From the NCBI GenBank assembly GCA_964594045.1, contig CAZQKR010000011.1, positions 1 to 64,000 of the forward strand: a DNA stretch of 64,000 nt, in the 5' to 3' direction. Positions 38,169 to 46,783 of this stretch are shown here, one piece after another. The notes beneath the pieces are model-generated. The model was not told the origin of the DNA. It searched no databases and saw only the letters and a list, made by a program, of their open reading frames with translations. Within the stretch, counting starts at the first letter, position 1, and the number at the start of each line of letters is the position of its first letter. The position numbers were made by a program, and so were the translations under genes. This stretch comes from UBA2365 sp964594045 (GTDB lineage Bacteria > Bacteroidota > Bacteroidia > Chitinophagales > Saprospiraceae).

Positions 38169-38996
38169 TCAATTCACAACTTCTGCTTTTGCAGCCTGCA
38201 GTACCTCCTTCTTATTTCCATCGATTTTGTTTACAAAAGCGACCACTTCACAATTTTCAGGGATCCACAAACCCTCTTCTACAGGTAATGTAAATTCAAA
38301 ACTTTTATTGACCACCTGATTCGCTTTAAAGCCTGTGCTGATCTGATCACCCTTGAAATCTGTGAGCATTCTCCTCATGACGTGTTTGTGCGTATATGCC
38401 GGGATCACCACAGTCTGGTTGACCTGAGCATCGACGATATTGCTTTCTGTGATGGCAACGGTCAGGTTGAAGTTGCCGGTCAGATCCTGAAGCGGTAAAC
38501 AGCCCACATCGATCCTGAGCTTTCTCGATGCGGCATCGTATTCCGTATTCAACTCAATGTTCAACTGATGTGGCTTGGCCAGTTCACCTTCAATGATGCC
38601 CGCCCAACGATTGATACCGATAAAAGCCAGTTCTTCATCGATCTCGACGCGGTTGACTGCGATGGCAGGTTTGCCCCACCATGGTTTCAGATAATTTTCC
38701 AGCGCCCTGGATTCAGTGGTTCTGAAGTCGTACTTGCTGTCGGGCAATGGTTCTGTGTCAAAATCGCCATGCACAGCCATGATGACGAGTTTTCCTTCAT
38801 AAAGTGCATCCAGGTCTTCCAGCATGGCCGCACCTGAAGGACAATTGGGGCATCTTACACCAGTGAGTTCCTCGACCAAAATGATCCTGTTGGATTCAGG
38901 TGCCGTAAATGGCGGAACCATTACATCAATTTCAGTACAGGAATAAATTGATACCAGGAGGAAGAAAAGCAATAAATATCTTTGGATCATGATCAT
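38169..38996 (-). CDS. Omp28-like lipoprotein with thioredoxin-type CxxC
   Basis: 275-residue probable lipoprotein: hydrophobic signal then Cys20 in SIYSC. A thioredoxin-like domain follows, with VEELTGVRCPNCPSG (C49-x-x-C52), matching Omp28-related outer-membrane proteins of Bacteroidota. The second half is a beta-sandwich-like region (FNLTVAITESNIVDAQVNQ). The ATG at 38996 gives the lipoprotein signal; an upstream ATG at 39155 would overlap the preceding gene and bury the signal. It starts 34 bp after the DUF6029 gene, so the two are probably co-transcribed. A role in periplasmic redox or barrel biogenesis is inference. Confidence 0.78.
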   Translation of the reverse strand: MIMIQRYLLLFFLLVSIYSCTEIDVMVPPFTAPESNRIILVEELTGVRCPNCPSGAAMLEDLDALYEGKLVIMAVHGDFDTEPLPDSKYDFRTTESRALENYLKPWWGKPAIAVNRVEIDEELAFIGINRWAGIIEGELAKPHQLNIELNTEYDAASRKLRIDVGCLPLQDLTGNFNLTVAITESNIVDAQVNQTVVIPAYTHKHVMRRMLTDFKGDQISTGFKANQVVNKSFEFTLPVEEGLWIPENCEVVAFVNKIDGNKKEVLQAAKAEVVN

Positions 38997-39030
38997 TGTT
39001 TTAAGTTTTGTAAAGATTTCTTTAAAACGT

Positions 39031-40695
39031 TCAGAAACTTGAACTGACAGCCAGTTTAATACCGCTGAAAGCCGGTTCCAGTCTGCATACACCACCTGCA
39101 CAGACGATTCCCTCCACTTGTTTGACATACCGCAGTGAATATCTGTTGGAACCACTGATATAAGTCACGCCAACTGTTGGGTAGAGCAGTTTAACCGCAT
39201 CCCCGTTTTCATCCTTAGGCGATTTATCAGAAGGCACCAGATTGTACATTCCGGACAATTCGAATGCCCAGTGAGGTGCAAGATTGTATTCAGTCATTCC
39301 AAATATCCAGGAGCCAAAATCCTCTTTGGTATACATATACTGGCCTTCGATCCTGACGGACTGTTGTTTTTTGACCCTGTACTGAAAATCAAAGAAAGGA
39401 GTGATGCTGTTGAGCAGCGGAACCTGTGGTTTGACCTCATAGATCTCCTGATTGTATTGCTGCCACTGCAAACCGGTGATCAATCTCCAGTCGCGGCCTT
39501 TTTTATAAAGGAATTCTGTATAGATCTCCCGGTAGAGCAACAGGTCATCCAGTCTGTTGATCTGGGAATAATTGATGTTGATGCTGGCGTTTTTGTTGAA
39601 GGAGTATTTGGCATCCAGCTGGTAGGCCATTTCGCTGAGCAGCTGCGTGGCTGGGGCATATCTTGCTGTCAGGCGGTATGCATTGACCCTTGACATCGGC
39701 GGAATGAAGTTCATCAGTCCTTGTGTCAGAGACAATTCCGGGCTCACCCTGAAGTCAAAATTCTCCGTTCGCTTGACTTCTGCAGTGATGCCCAGTCCTT
39801 TGCTGCCGTAACTGAGGCTTCCGTACAGTACCGAACCGGGTTCCTGAACATACTTTCCGGCAGTCTGACTGCCTGAGATACTGGTTTTGAGCGCATTGGG
39901 ATCGTAGAACACCTCCGGAGATTTATAGGCGCCTTCCAGATACATGCCCCACGGGCCATAGCTCATGGTTGCGTAGACAGAACCTGCGTAAGTGTTGTAT
40001 TTCAAATTCTCGATCCGGTCACTACCGATGTAAGCCCTCAGCGTATTGACCATATTTTCCATGGTGCCTTCTGCGTAGGTGCGGTTGACAATTCCGAATC
40101 CGGGTGCGATGGTAAATGGTTTTTCTTCACCTATGCTAAAGAATCCATCCACGCTGGCACCTTTGATGATCGCCGGGTAACTGGAGAACAGGTTTTTTTG
40201 CCTGCCGGAAAATCCCTTGACGGACCATTGATCATTGAACATATACTTCAGCGCCACACCATATAATGCATTGTCAATGAAAAGCGGTCTTTCTTCATAA
40301 GCCCTGTAGATGATCCCGCTGCCGATCTGGTCGTATATATGTCCCGCCTGGATTTCGAGGTCCTTGATCTGTTTGCGGATGAACCAATGGCGTATACCCT
40401 GATCAGAATATGCGCTGTTGGGTTCCCTCAGGTTGGAGTTGTGGAATGCATCAAATCGGATGCCCATGGTCCATGTTCCTATCTGGTAACCCATTTTGAC
40501 CCAGGCTTCTCCGCCAAAAAGTAAATTGTCATATTGCGGAATGCCGCTTGCGCCGATCAGTGAATCGCGCATGAAAAAATTGGCATTGGATTCCAGACCA
40601 CCGGAAAAAACGCCCTGATCCTGGGAAATTCCCTGACTGACTGAGATCCAGCACAACAACAAAAAGAAAAAAGATTTGTAATTGAATGTCATCAT
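39031..40695 (-). CDS. DUF6029-like outer-membrane beta-barrel protein
   Basis: 554-residue exported protein: signal peptide (about 1-25), then GLESNANFFMRDS and repeated amphipathic strands ending in aromatic residues, typical of a transmembrane beta-barrel (for example GEAWVKMGYQIGTWTMGIRF and the final GIKLAVSSSF). The arrangement matches the DUF6029 family, which often lies next to Omp28-like thioredoxin lipoproteins as here. Function unknown. One or two start codons at 40695/40692 are equivalent. Confidence 0.75.
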   Translation of the reverse strand: MMTFNYKSFFFLLLCWISVSQGISQDQGVFSGGLESNANFFMRDSLIGASGIPQYDNLLFGGEAWVKMGYQIGTWTMGIRFDAFHNSNLREPNSAYSDQGIRHWFIRKQIKDLEIQAGHIYDQIGSGIIYRAYEERPLFIDNALYGVALKYMFNDQWSVKGFSGRQKNLFSSYPAIIKGASVDGFFSIGEEKPFTIAPGFGIVNRTYAEGTMENMVNTLRAYIGSDRIENLKYNTYAGSVYATMSYGPWGMYLEGAYKSPEVFYDPNALKTSISGSQTAGKYVQEPGSVLYGSLSYGSKGLGITAEVKRTENFDFRVSPELSLTQGLMNFIPPMSRVNAYRLTARYAPATQLLSEMAYQLDAKYSFNKNASININYSQINRLDDLLLYREIYTEFLYKKGRDWRLITGLQWQQYNQEIYEVKPQVPLLNSITPFFDFQYRVKKQQSVRIEGQYMYTKEDFGSWIFGMTEYNLAPHWAFELSGMYNLVPSDKSPKDENGDAVKLLYPTVGVTYISGSNRYSLRYVKQVEGIVCAGGVCRLEPAFSGIKLAVSSSF

Positions 40696-41014
40696 AGATT
40701 CGATTTATGAAAATTAGACCGGAAAAATTGAACGAACGCAAGTATTTTCCTAACATTGCACTTTACTTTTTACCGGCAGGATATTCAACTTTGATCTGGT
40801 TAAATATCTGTTAATTGCCGGGCAGGATGTAACTTAAAGCTGAAATTTTACTTTTAAGAGTTAGCTTTGAGTTGAGTTTGTGCAAAAATAATGCAATCAT
40901 GAGATTGAACTCACAAATTGCAGCTTAAATTTAGTCAGGCCGATTGCATACAGCCAAAAAAACAGATACTGACAATTTATTAACCGGAGAATTAATTTAT
41001 AAAATTTTTACTAA
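40696..41014. other. Divergent promoter region
   Basis: 319 bp between the divergent DUF6029 and TlpA-like genes. A -7-like TAGCTTTG on the plus strand at 40862-40869 is the only candidate signal; no TTG at the right spacing accompanies it. No other feature seen. Confidence 0.35.
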
Positions 41015-41515
41015 ATGAAGAAAATGATTCAATTGCTGACCGTATTCCTGCTGACTGTTATGGCTTATGGAATTGCCTCGGCACAAAAAAGCATTCCGTC
41101 CGTTGACCTTAAAAATCTGGACGGCCAGGTGATCAACACCAACACATTCATACAGAACGGAAAGATCACCGTGCTCAGTTTTTGGGCGACATGGTGCACA
41201 CCATGCAAAAGAGAGCTGGAGATCTACCATGAAATATATGATGACTGGGTTGAAAAATATGATCTGGAAATAGTTGCCATCACCATTGACAACGCCAGGC
41301 AACTCCCCAAGATCAAACCGCTGGTTGCACAGCAGGGCTGGGAATTCACTATACTGAGCGATGTCAATCAGGATCTGATGAAGCAGCTCAATTTCACATT
41401 TATACCCCAGACCTATATCCTGGACAAGGAAGGCAAAGTGGTCTTTGATCACAGTGGATTTGCTCCCGGAGATGAATATGAAATGGAAAAAATATTGGAT
41501 GAGCTGATGAAATAA
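41015..41515 (+). CDS. TlpA-like periplasmic thioredoxin
   Basis: 166-residue exported thiol-disulfide oxidoreductase. Signal peptide about 1-23, then the thioredoxin fold with active site FWATWCTPCKRE (C61-x-x-C64), and the cis-Pro loop region FIPQTYILDKEGKV. TlpA/ResA-type proteins reduce cytochrome c apoproteins or other periplasmic disulfides. No cytochrome maturation genes are near, so its partner is unknown. The DUF6029 and Omp28-like CxxC genes are divergent neighbours, which may indicate a shared redox theme. A terminator follows 86 bp after the stop. Confidence 0.88.
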   Translation: MKKMIQLLTVFLLTVMAYGIASAQKSIPSVDLKNLDGQVINTNTFIQNGKITVLSFWATWCTPCKRELEIYHEIYDDWVEKYDLEIVAITIDNARQLPKIKPLVAQQGWEFTILSDVNQDLMKQLNFTFIPQTYILDKEGKVVFDHSGFAPGDEYEMEKILDELMK

Positions 41516-41601
41516 ACACCAGAAATCACCCCTTTTACTTTCGGAACCAAAAATGATTGATCCCAATTCATAATTACAAACACAGCGTTCAGAGGTGTTC
41601 A

Positions 41602-41645
41602 TAATAAAAAGACGTGAACAAATGCTTGTTCACGTCTTTTATTTT
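41602..41645. terminator. Bidirectional terminator between converging genes
   Basis: Stem AAAAGACGTGAACAA / TTGTTCACGTCTTTT with loop ATGC, flanked by A-rich and T-rich ends. It lies between the TlpA-like gene (plus) and the acidic-tail protein gene (minus) and could end both transcripts. Confidence 0.88.
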
Positions 41646-41701
41646 AGCATAGGAAGTATCAGGATAATAGTATATAAACCATATGAAATCAACAAATTGG
41701 A

Positions 41702-42085
41702 TCAATCTTCTTCATCTACATCCGCTTCATCTTCCAGTTCTTCGTCTCCGTAATCTTCCTCCTCCACTTCTTCAATATCGTCTACTCCTTCGAACTCGTC
41801 AGTGTCATACTTTTCGGAGTAATCCATTCTGACTTCATCCCTCAGGATACCATCTTCATTGTAATCATCGTCGTCACGGACGATCTCCTGCGCTCTCTTT
41901 CTGGTCATTCTCACCAGATAATAGATATCCGGTGTTTCAAACAGCAATGCGCTGACAAATTCGCCCTTTGCATTTTTGAATGTGATCAGGTGTCTTTCAA
42001 AACCGTTAGGGTATTGAAGTTTGATCTGTTCCTGTATTTCAACATCCAGTTTTTCAAAATCCTTTATAACTCTTGGTTTGCTCAT
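41702..42085 (-). CDS. Conserved protein with very acidic C-terminal tail
   Basis: 127 residues; function unknown. The first 65 residues form a small alpha/beta domain (EIQEQIKLQYPNGFERHLI, then FVSALLFETPDIYYLVRM). From about residue 70 on, the chain is dominated by Asp and Glu, ending EDEADVDEED. Such tails are common in proteins that contact nucleic-acid-binding partners or basic proteins. It is the last gene of a three-gene minus-strand set with the DksA-like protein (17 bp upstream) and a 50-residue basic protein. The charge contrast with that basic protein is notable. Interaction is inference. Confidence 0.78.
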   Translation of the reverse strand: MSKPRVIKDFEKLDVEIQEQIKLQYPNGFERHLITFKNAKGEFVSALLFETPDIYYLVRMTRKRAQEIVRDDDDYNEDGILRDEVRMDYSEKYDTDEFEGVDDIEEVEEEDYGDEELEDEADVDEED

Positions 42086-42102
42086 GGTCTGTATTTTATC
42101 TT

Positions 42103-42459
42103 TTATTTTTTGGCTTCAATACTTTTTGTGGTGGTCGGAACCGCAAGAAGACGGTTTTTGTCAATCAATCCGCCTGTAACCACACATATTCCGTAGGTTT
42201 TATTCTGAATACGAATAAGCGCTTTGTCAATATCTGAAAGATGTTTTTCATTCCGTTCACGATAGGATATCAGATAATCCATCTGTGATTCATAGCTGGT
42301 ATTGTCCAGACTGTTCTCATCCTTACCGTTTTCAGTAAGTTCTCTGAGTTGTCTGTCGAACTCCTGGATCTGGGCGATCGTTTTTTCCCGTTTTTGAAGC
42401 AACAGCGTTTCAAATTCCCTGAGTTCCTCGTCGCTGAAATAATTACTTGGTCTTTCCAT
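42103..42459 (-). CDS. TraR/DksA-family protein lacking most zinc ligands
   Basis: 118-residue protein from the ATG at 42459. DksA-type proteins bind in the secondary channel of RNA polymerase and alter initiation. It has the coiled-coil region (EELREFETLLLQKREKTIAQIQEF and onward, about 10-75) and the globular end. Where the C4 zinc finger is expected, the sequence is YGICVVTGGLIDKNRL and then TTTKSIEAKK, so only one of four Cys remains. This zinc-poor form is familiar in Bacteroidota and is probably functional. The ATG at 42459 lies one base after the stop codon of the upstream 50-residue gene, so translational coupling is likely; a frame from 42501 would overlap that gene. Confidence 0.85.
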   Translation of the reverse strand: MERPSNYFSDEELREFETLLLQKREKTIAQIQEFDRQLRELTENGKDENSLDNTSYESQMDYLISYRERNEKHLSDIDKALIRIQNKTYGICVVTGGLIDKNRLLAVPTTTKSIEAKK

Positions 42460-42460
42460 A

Positions 42461-42613
42461 TTATTCTTCTTCAAAGTAAAATTTAATAGGTTTTTTTTCA
42501 AACCCTTCGATGGGTTTCAGCGGGATCTTTTTACTTTTTTTCCTCACAGGTTTGAATTTCCCGCGGTCATCGAAGTCATCCAACTGTTTTTTGAATTTCT
42601 TGACTTTCTTCAT
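42461..42613 (-). CDS. 50-residue basic protein, first gene of the DksA set
   Basis: Small reading frame with a proper ATG at 42613 and TAA at 42461, one base before the DksA-like start. The 50-residue product is strongly basic: it begins MKKVKKFKKQLDDFDDRGKF, continues with KPVRKKSKKIPLKP, and ends KFYFEEE. No membrane segment or signal. The tight junction with the next gene and the non-random Lys-rich composition support a real gene. Function unknown; binding to RNA, ribosome or RNA polymerase is a guess. On the minus strand, a -7-like TATTTTTG lies at 42682-42689. Confidence 0.65.
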   Translation of the reverse strand: MKKVKKFKKQLDDFDDRGKFKPVRKKSKKIPLKPIEGFEKKPIKFYFEEE

Positions 42614-42853
42614 CTTAGAACTATATTATCCTCTTGGTTAATCGAGTTGTAAAAACTTAGAATTGAACTATTTACAATAAACAAAAATATGTATACGAAA
42701 AATTAAAAAATTGATTTACCCGGTGAAAATAAGATTTTTATATGTTTACTTTCCAGTTAATAACTTCTGTTTTTAACGCATTTTGAAATATGGCTCAAAT
42801 ATATTTTAAGAATTCTGAAATATCATAATATTCTTTTTAATAATATGTGTTTT

Positions 42854-43831
42854 TTACCATCCCAATATATATGCAAAAACAAGTGGTGCAACGATTGACG
42901 CATCTGATTCGATGATAAATTTGGGTGTATCAATACCGAGTTTGCCCCAGGTGATCTTTTCATTCGGTACAGCGCCTGAATAGGAGCCGTAACTGGTCGT
43001 ACTGTCCGATATCTGGCAAAAATAACTCCAGAAGGGTGTATTGGTCAATTCCATATCCTGATAAAGCATAGGTACTACACAGATCGGGAAATCGCCGGCT
43101 ATGCCACCGCCGATCTGAAAGAACCCGATGCCTTTGTTTTTGGTCTGCTCCGTATAATAACCGGCCAGAAATTGCATGTATTCTATTCCGGATTTCATGG
43201 TTGACGCTTTGAGCTCGCCTTTAATACAGTAACTGGCAAAAATATTTCCCATGGTGCTGTCTTCCCAGCCAGGTACGATGATCGGCAGGTTTTTCTGAGC
43301 TGCAGCCAGCATCCAGCTGTCTTTCGGGTCTATTTCATAATACTGTTCCAAAACTCCGGAAAGCAACAGCTTATACATATACTCATGTGGAAAATACCGC
43401 TCGTCTTTATCTTCTGCCTCCTTCCAGATTTTGTAAATATGCTTTTGCAATCTTCTGAATGCCTCTTCCTCAGGAATGCAGGTATCTGTAACGCGGTTGA
43501 GACCGCCTTCAAGCAATTCCCATTCTTCTTCGGGAGAAAGATCGCGATAATGCGGGATACGCTTGTAATGGTTATGTGCAACAAGGTTCATCAGGTCCTC
43601 TTCAAGATTTGCACCGGTACAGGATATGATCTGCACTTTGTCCTGCCTGATCATTTCTGCAAGCGAAACACCCAGTTCAGCCGTGCTCATCGCACCTGCC
43701 AGGGTGATCATCATTTTATTTCCCGAATCGAGCTGATTTTCATACGCTTTTGCTGCATCCACCAGCGCAGCAGCATTGAAATGCCTGTAATGATGTAAGA
43801 TGAATGCTGAAACCGGACCTTTGCTATTCAT
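42854..43831 (-). CDS. Deoxyhypusine synthase-family protein
   Basis: 325-residue NAD-dependent enzyme of the deoxyhypusine synthase family. Visible family features: MMITLAGAMSTAELG near the N-terminus, the NAD region IGGGIAGDFPIC, and the catalytic lysine K297 in ITWGKLGID, so it looks active. Bacteria lack eIF5A, and bacterial homologues have been linked to homospermidine-type polyamine synthesis or other aminobutyl transfers. It follows agmatinase (55 bp) and arginine decarboxylase on the same strand, which supply putrescine; that makes a polyamine product such as homospermidine the most likely function. The product is inference. Confidence 0.87.
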   Translation of the reverse strand: MNSKGPVSAFILHHYRHFNAAALVDAAKAYENQLDSGNKMMITLAGAMSTAELGVSLAEMIRQDKVQIISCTGANLEEDLMNLVAHNHYKRIPHYRDLSPEEEWELLEGGLNRVTDTCIPEEEAFRRLQKHIYKIWKEAEDKDERYFPHEYMYKLLLSGVLEQYYEIDPKDSWMLAAAQKNLPIIVPGWEDSTMGNIFASYCIKGELKASTMKSGIEYMQFLAGYYTEQTKNKGIGFFQIGGGIAGDFPICVVPMLYQDMELTNTPFWSYFCQISDSTTSYGSYSGAVPNEKITWGKLGIDTPKFIIESDASIVAPLVFAYILGW

Positions 43832-43886
43832 GATGTTAGATTTATGAAGTGGCTAAAAAAGATTAATGTAACTTTATGAAAGGGAT

Positions 43887-44771
43887 TTATTGTTTTTTGG
43901 ACAATTCAAATTTGTAGCTCAGCATTTTATAATACAATTTGGCTACCAGAAACTGAGGTGCATGCAATGTGTCAATGGGTGCCAGTTCAACGATATCGAA
44001 GCCGGCCACATGCTTCTGGCTGAAAACCATCTTAAGGTACCTGAGTAGTGTGTACCACTTCATGCCGCCTGGCTCCGGAGTTCCCGTCGCCGGCATGATG
44101 GAAGGGTCAAGCACATCAAGATCTACCGTAATGTACACATCGTCGGTCATTTGATCGATGGATTTTTGCATCCAGTCAGATCGATCGTTTATTTCGTGTG
44201 CAAAATAAACCTGATCATAATTCATATGTTCCTTTTCCGAAACATCCATGCTTCTTATTCCGACCTGCACCAGATTGGTTGTTTTCGATGCCTGAAAAAC
44301 TGCGCAGGCATGGTTGTATTTCGTTCCGAGATATTCAGGTCTTAAATCTGCGTGTGCATCGATCTGAAGAACGGTGAGCCGGTCAAATTTTTCATGATAC
44401 GCCTGGATCAAACCAATACTGACCGAATGCTCTCCTCCGAAAAAAGTCAGGAACTTTCCCGTTTTCAACAACTCCCTTGTATTCTTCAGCACCATATCAT
44501 ACATTTCTTCAGGTGTGCTGAAATTCTTCAGTGAAGGCAGGATATGCACTCCCTGCCTGTAAACTTCCGAGTCGGTTTCTATATCGTAAAGCTCCATGTT
44601 TTCGCAGGCTTCCAGGAACATTTCAAATCCTTTGTCCGCACCCTTTCCCCATGTGGACGTTCCGTCATAAGGTATGGATTGCAAAAATATTCTTGCCACA
44701 TCTTTTTGTGCAAATTCAGGTTCAATTCCGCCAAAAGTCCTGGCAAGACTTTTATCCAAATTGCTATTCAT
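43887..44771 (-). CDS. speB: Agmatinase (ureohydrolase family)
   Basis: Manganese enzyme that hydrolyses agmatine to putrescine and urea. The 294-residue protein has the ureohydrolase metal motifs: H in GGEHSVSIG, DAHADLR, and DLDVLDPSIMPATGTPEPGG. Its start overlaps the end of the arginine decarboxylase gene by 8 bp, so the two are translationally coupled. An arginase or formiminoglutamase function is unlikely given that neighbour. Confidence 0.93.
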   Translation of the reverse strand: MNSNLDKSLARTFGGIEPEFAQKDVARIFLQSIPYDGTSTWGKGADKGFEMFLEACENMELYDIETDSEVYRQGVHILPSLKNFSTPEEMYDMVLKNTRELLKTGKFLTFFGGEHSVSIGLIQAYHEKFDRLTVLQIDAHADLRPEYLGTKYNHACAVFQASKTTNLVQVGIRSMDVSEKEHMNYDQVYFAHEINDRSDWMQKSIDQMTDDVYITVDLDVLDPSIMPATGTPEPGGMKWYTLLRYLKMVFSQKHVAGFDIVELAPIDTLHAPQFLVAKLYYKMLSYKFELSKKQ

Positions 44772-46173
44772 ATCCCAGAATATTTAACATCTCTTCCACG
44801 CTCTGTTCACTTCGGTAGAGTTTGTCCACAAAATTTCCTTTTTCGTCTCGGTCCACGATAATGTATTTTGGCGCAGGTATCAGGCAGTGTTTGATCCCGC
44901 CATATCCGCTGATCGAATCCTGGTAGGCGCCCGTGTGAAAAAACCCGAGATAAAGCGGCTCCGGATCATCGTCCTTATATTCCGGCAGGTGAATCTGCTG
45001 GTTCATGTCTTCGGAATTGTAATAGTCAGACCGGTCACAACTGATCCCGCCGATGCTCACCCGTACATAGGGACTGTTCCACTTATTGACAGGAAGCAGA
45101 ATGAACTTTTCAGCCAGCGACCACGCATCGGGAATCGTGTTCATGAGGCTGTTATCGATCATATACCAAAGTTCGGCATCATTCTGTTGTTTCTGTTCCA
45201 GAACTGAAAAAATGGTGGCGCCGCTCTCTCCCACCGTATATTTGCCGAATTCTGTATAAAGATCCGGGTCGGGTATCTCTTCTGTCCTGCAGATCTCCTT
45301 GATGGACGAAATGATCTCATTGATCATGAATTCATAATCATACTGAAATCCGAGATTGTTCATGATGGGGAAACCGCCGCCTAGGTTCAATGAATCCAGG
45401 GTAGGCGTTAATTTCCTGAGTTTCACATACAATCCAAGGACTTTTTGAAATTCACCCCAATAATAGATGGTGTCCTTGATCCCTGAATCCACGAAGAAAT
45501 GCAGCATTTTGAGTTCAACCTTCGGTTCGTCCTTAATGCTCGTGTCATAAAACTCCATGATCTCCTTGCTCGGAATACCCAGTCGGGATGTATAGTAGGC
45601 AGCCTGCGGTTCTTCGTCAATAGCCATCCGGATACCGATTTTTATTTTCTTATTGGTATCCTTCATCATTGCCAGCAGCCGTGCAAGTTCTGTTTTTGAA
45701 TCCAGCACAACAATGACATTATTGAATCCCTCATTGTGAAACATGACGATCTTTTCGAGATAATTCTCCGTCTTGTACCCGTTGTGCACAATGAAGACAT
45801 CCTTACTGACTTTTCCTTTCTTGTACAGACTCCAGATCAGGTCCAGGTCAAAGGATGAGGACGTTTCAAGTTGCACGCCTTCACGCAAAACGGATTCGAG
45901 CACATAGGAAAAATGATTACATTTGGTGCAGTAACAGTAATGGTACTTACCTTTATATCCATTCTTTTTAATGCCCCGTGCAAAAAGATTCTTGGCTTTC
46001 TTTATCTGATTTCCCACCACCGGCAGATACATCAACCTGAATGGAGTACCATATTTTTCAATCAGGTACTTGAGTGATATGCCGTGAAAATACAGATATC
46101 CGTTTCGCAGCTCAAAACCTGAATGAGGGAAATAGTAGGACTGGTCAATCAGATCAAAATAAGTGTTTTTCAT
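44764..46173 (-). CDS. speA: Arginine decarboxylase (PLP, fold III)
   Basis: Makes agmatine from arginine, the first step of putrescine synthesis. The 469-residue protein is the short Bacteroidota form. The PLP lysine is probably K84 in YCYCTKCNHFSY, the barrel includes VLDSKTELARLLAM, KIGIRMAIDEE and SLNLGGGFPIMNN, and the C-terminal domain holds FFHTGAYQDSISGYGG with the substrate-site Asp. The first gene of the polyamine operon (speA, speB, DHS homologue); a -7-like TATGTTTG lies on the minus strand at 46184-46191. A diaminopimelate- or ornithine-specific decarboxylase is possible in principle, but agmatinase next door settles for arginine. Confidence 0.88.
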   Translation of the reverse strand: MKNTYFDLIDQSYYFPHSGFELRNGYLYFHGISLKYLIEKYGTPFRLMYLPVVGNQIKKAKNLFARGIKKNGYKGKYHYCYCTKCNHFSYVLESVLREGVQLETSSSFDLDLIWSLYKKGKVSKDVFIVHNGYKTENYLEKIVMFHNEGFNNVIVVLDSKTELARLLAMMKDTNKKIKIGIRMAIDEEPQAAYYTSRLGIPSKEIMEFYDTSIKDEPKVELKMLHFFVDSGIKDTIYYWGEFQKVLGLYVKLRKLTPTLDSLNLGGGFPIMNNLGFQYDYEFMINEIISSIKEICRTEEIPDPDLYTEFGKYTVGESGATIFSVLEQKQQNDAELWYMIDNSLMNTIPDAWSLAEKFILLPVNKWNSPYVRVSIGGISCDRSDYYNSEDMNQQIHLPEYKDDDPEPLYLGFFHTGAYQDSISGYGGIKHCLIPAPKYIIVDRDEKGNFVDKLYRSEQSVEEMLNILGYE

Positions 46174-46574
46174 CGGTTTTATACAAACATATAAATGTTG
46201 AATGAATTCAGGGGGTAAATAAAAATCATTTTTTAAAAAGAATATACTTTTTTAATAAAAAATTAAATCCGATCACAAAACTATTCGCAGCAGCCATGCT
46301 TACAACTAAAAAAGTAAATGAAATTCACTAAATTATTTCCTGAACATTATGAATACTTTACCTCTTTTCCAAAGTAAAATATTGCCCTTTGCGCAGATTA
46401 TAATGGTACCCTTAGAAAAATGATTTTTTATACAATTTGTACAATCAGCCAGGGGTTTTGAGGGCCAACTCTTAATCCATTCTTTGTATTCTTATTCTTA
46501 GAAAAGTTGAGTATTTGTCTGAATCAGGTTTTTCAGGATATTAAGATGGTGGGATTATTTTCAAGATGTGCACT

Positions 46575-46668
46575 TTCGCCGCTGTTGGTGTTATCGCCAA
46601 CAGCATGTGTGATATTAAAATAGTATGATTGCCATTACTTTGTTGGTGAAAACACCAACAAAGGCGAA
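46575..46668. repeat. Dispersed repeat family B, complete copy
   Basis: 94-bp element with 30-bp terminal inverted repeats (46575-46604 and 46639-46668; 24 of 30 positions match). Each terminal repeat is TTCGCC plus a hairpin: left GCTGTTGG...CCAACAGC, right TTTGTTGGTG...CACCAACAAA. The positions that differ between the two ends either lie in the loop or keep base pairing, as paired GC/GC becomes TT/AA. The central spacer reads, in one direction, AGTAATGGCAATCATACTA then TTTTAATATCACA. It lies in the 610-bp gap 46174-46783; the rest of the gap shows nothing else. Confidence 0.88.
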
Positions 46669-46783
46669 GAAAGGGTAGAATTAAGTGTTCGAACAGGGCG
46701 AGAAATCACGTTATTTTTGTTGGTCAGCAGTGATTATTTCTACCCAATACACAATAAAATCCAGATTTTTCTAATTTTGCAGT

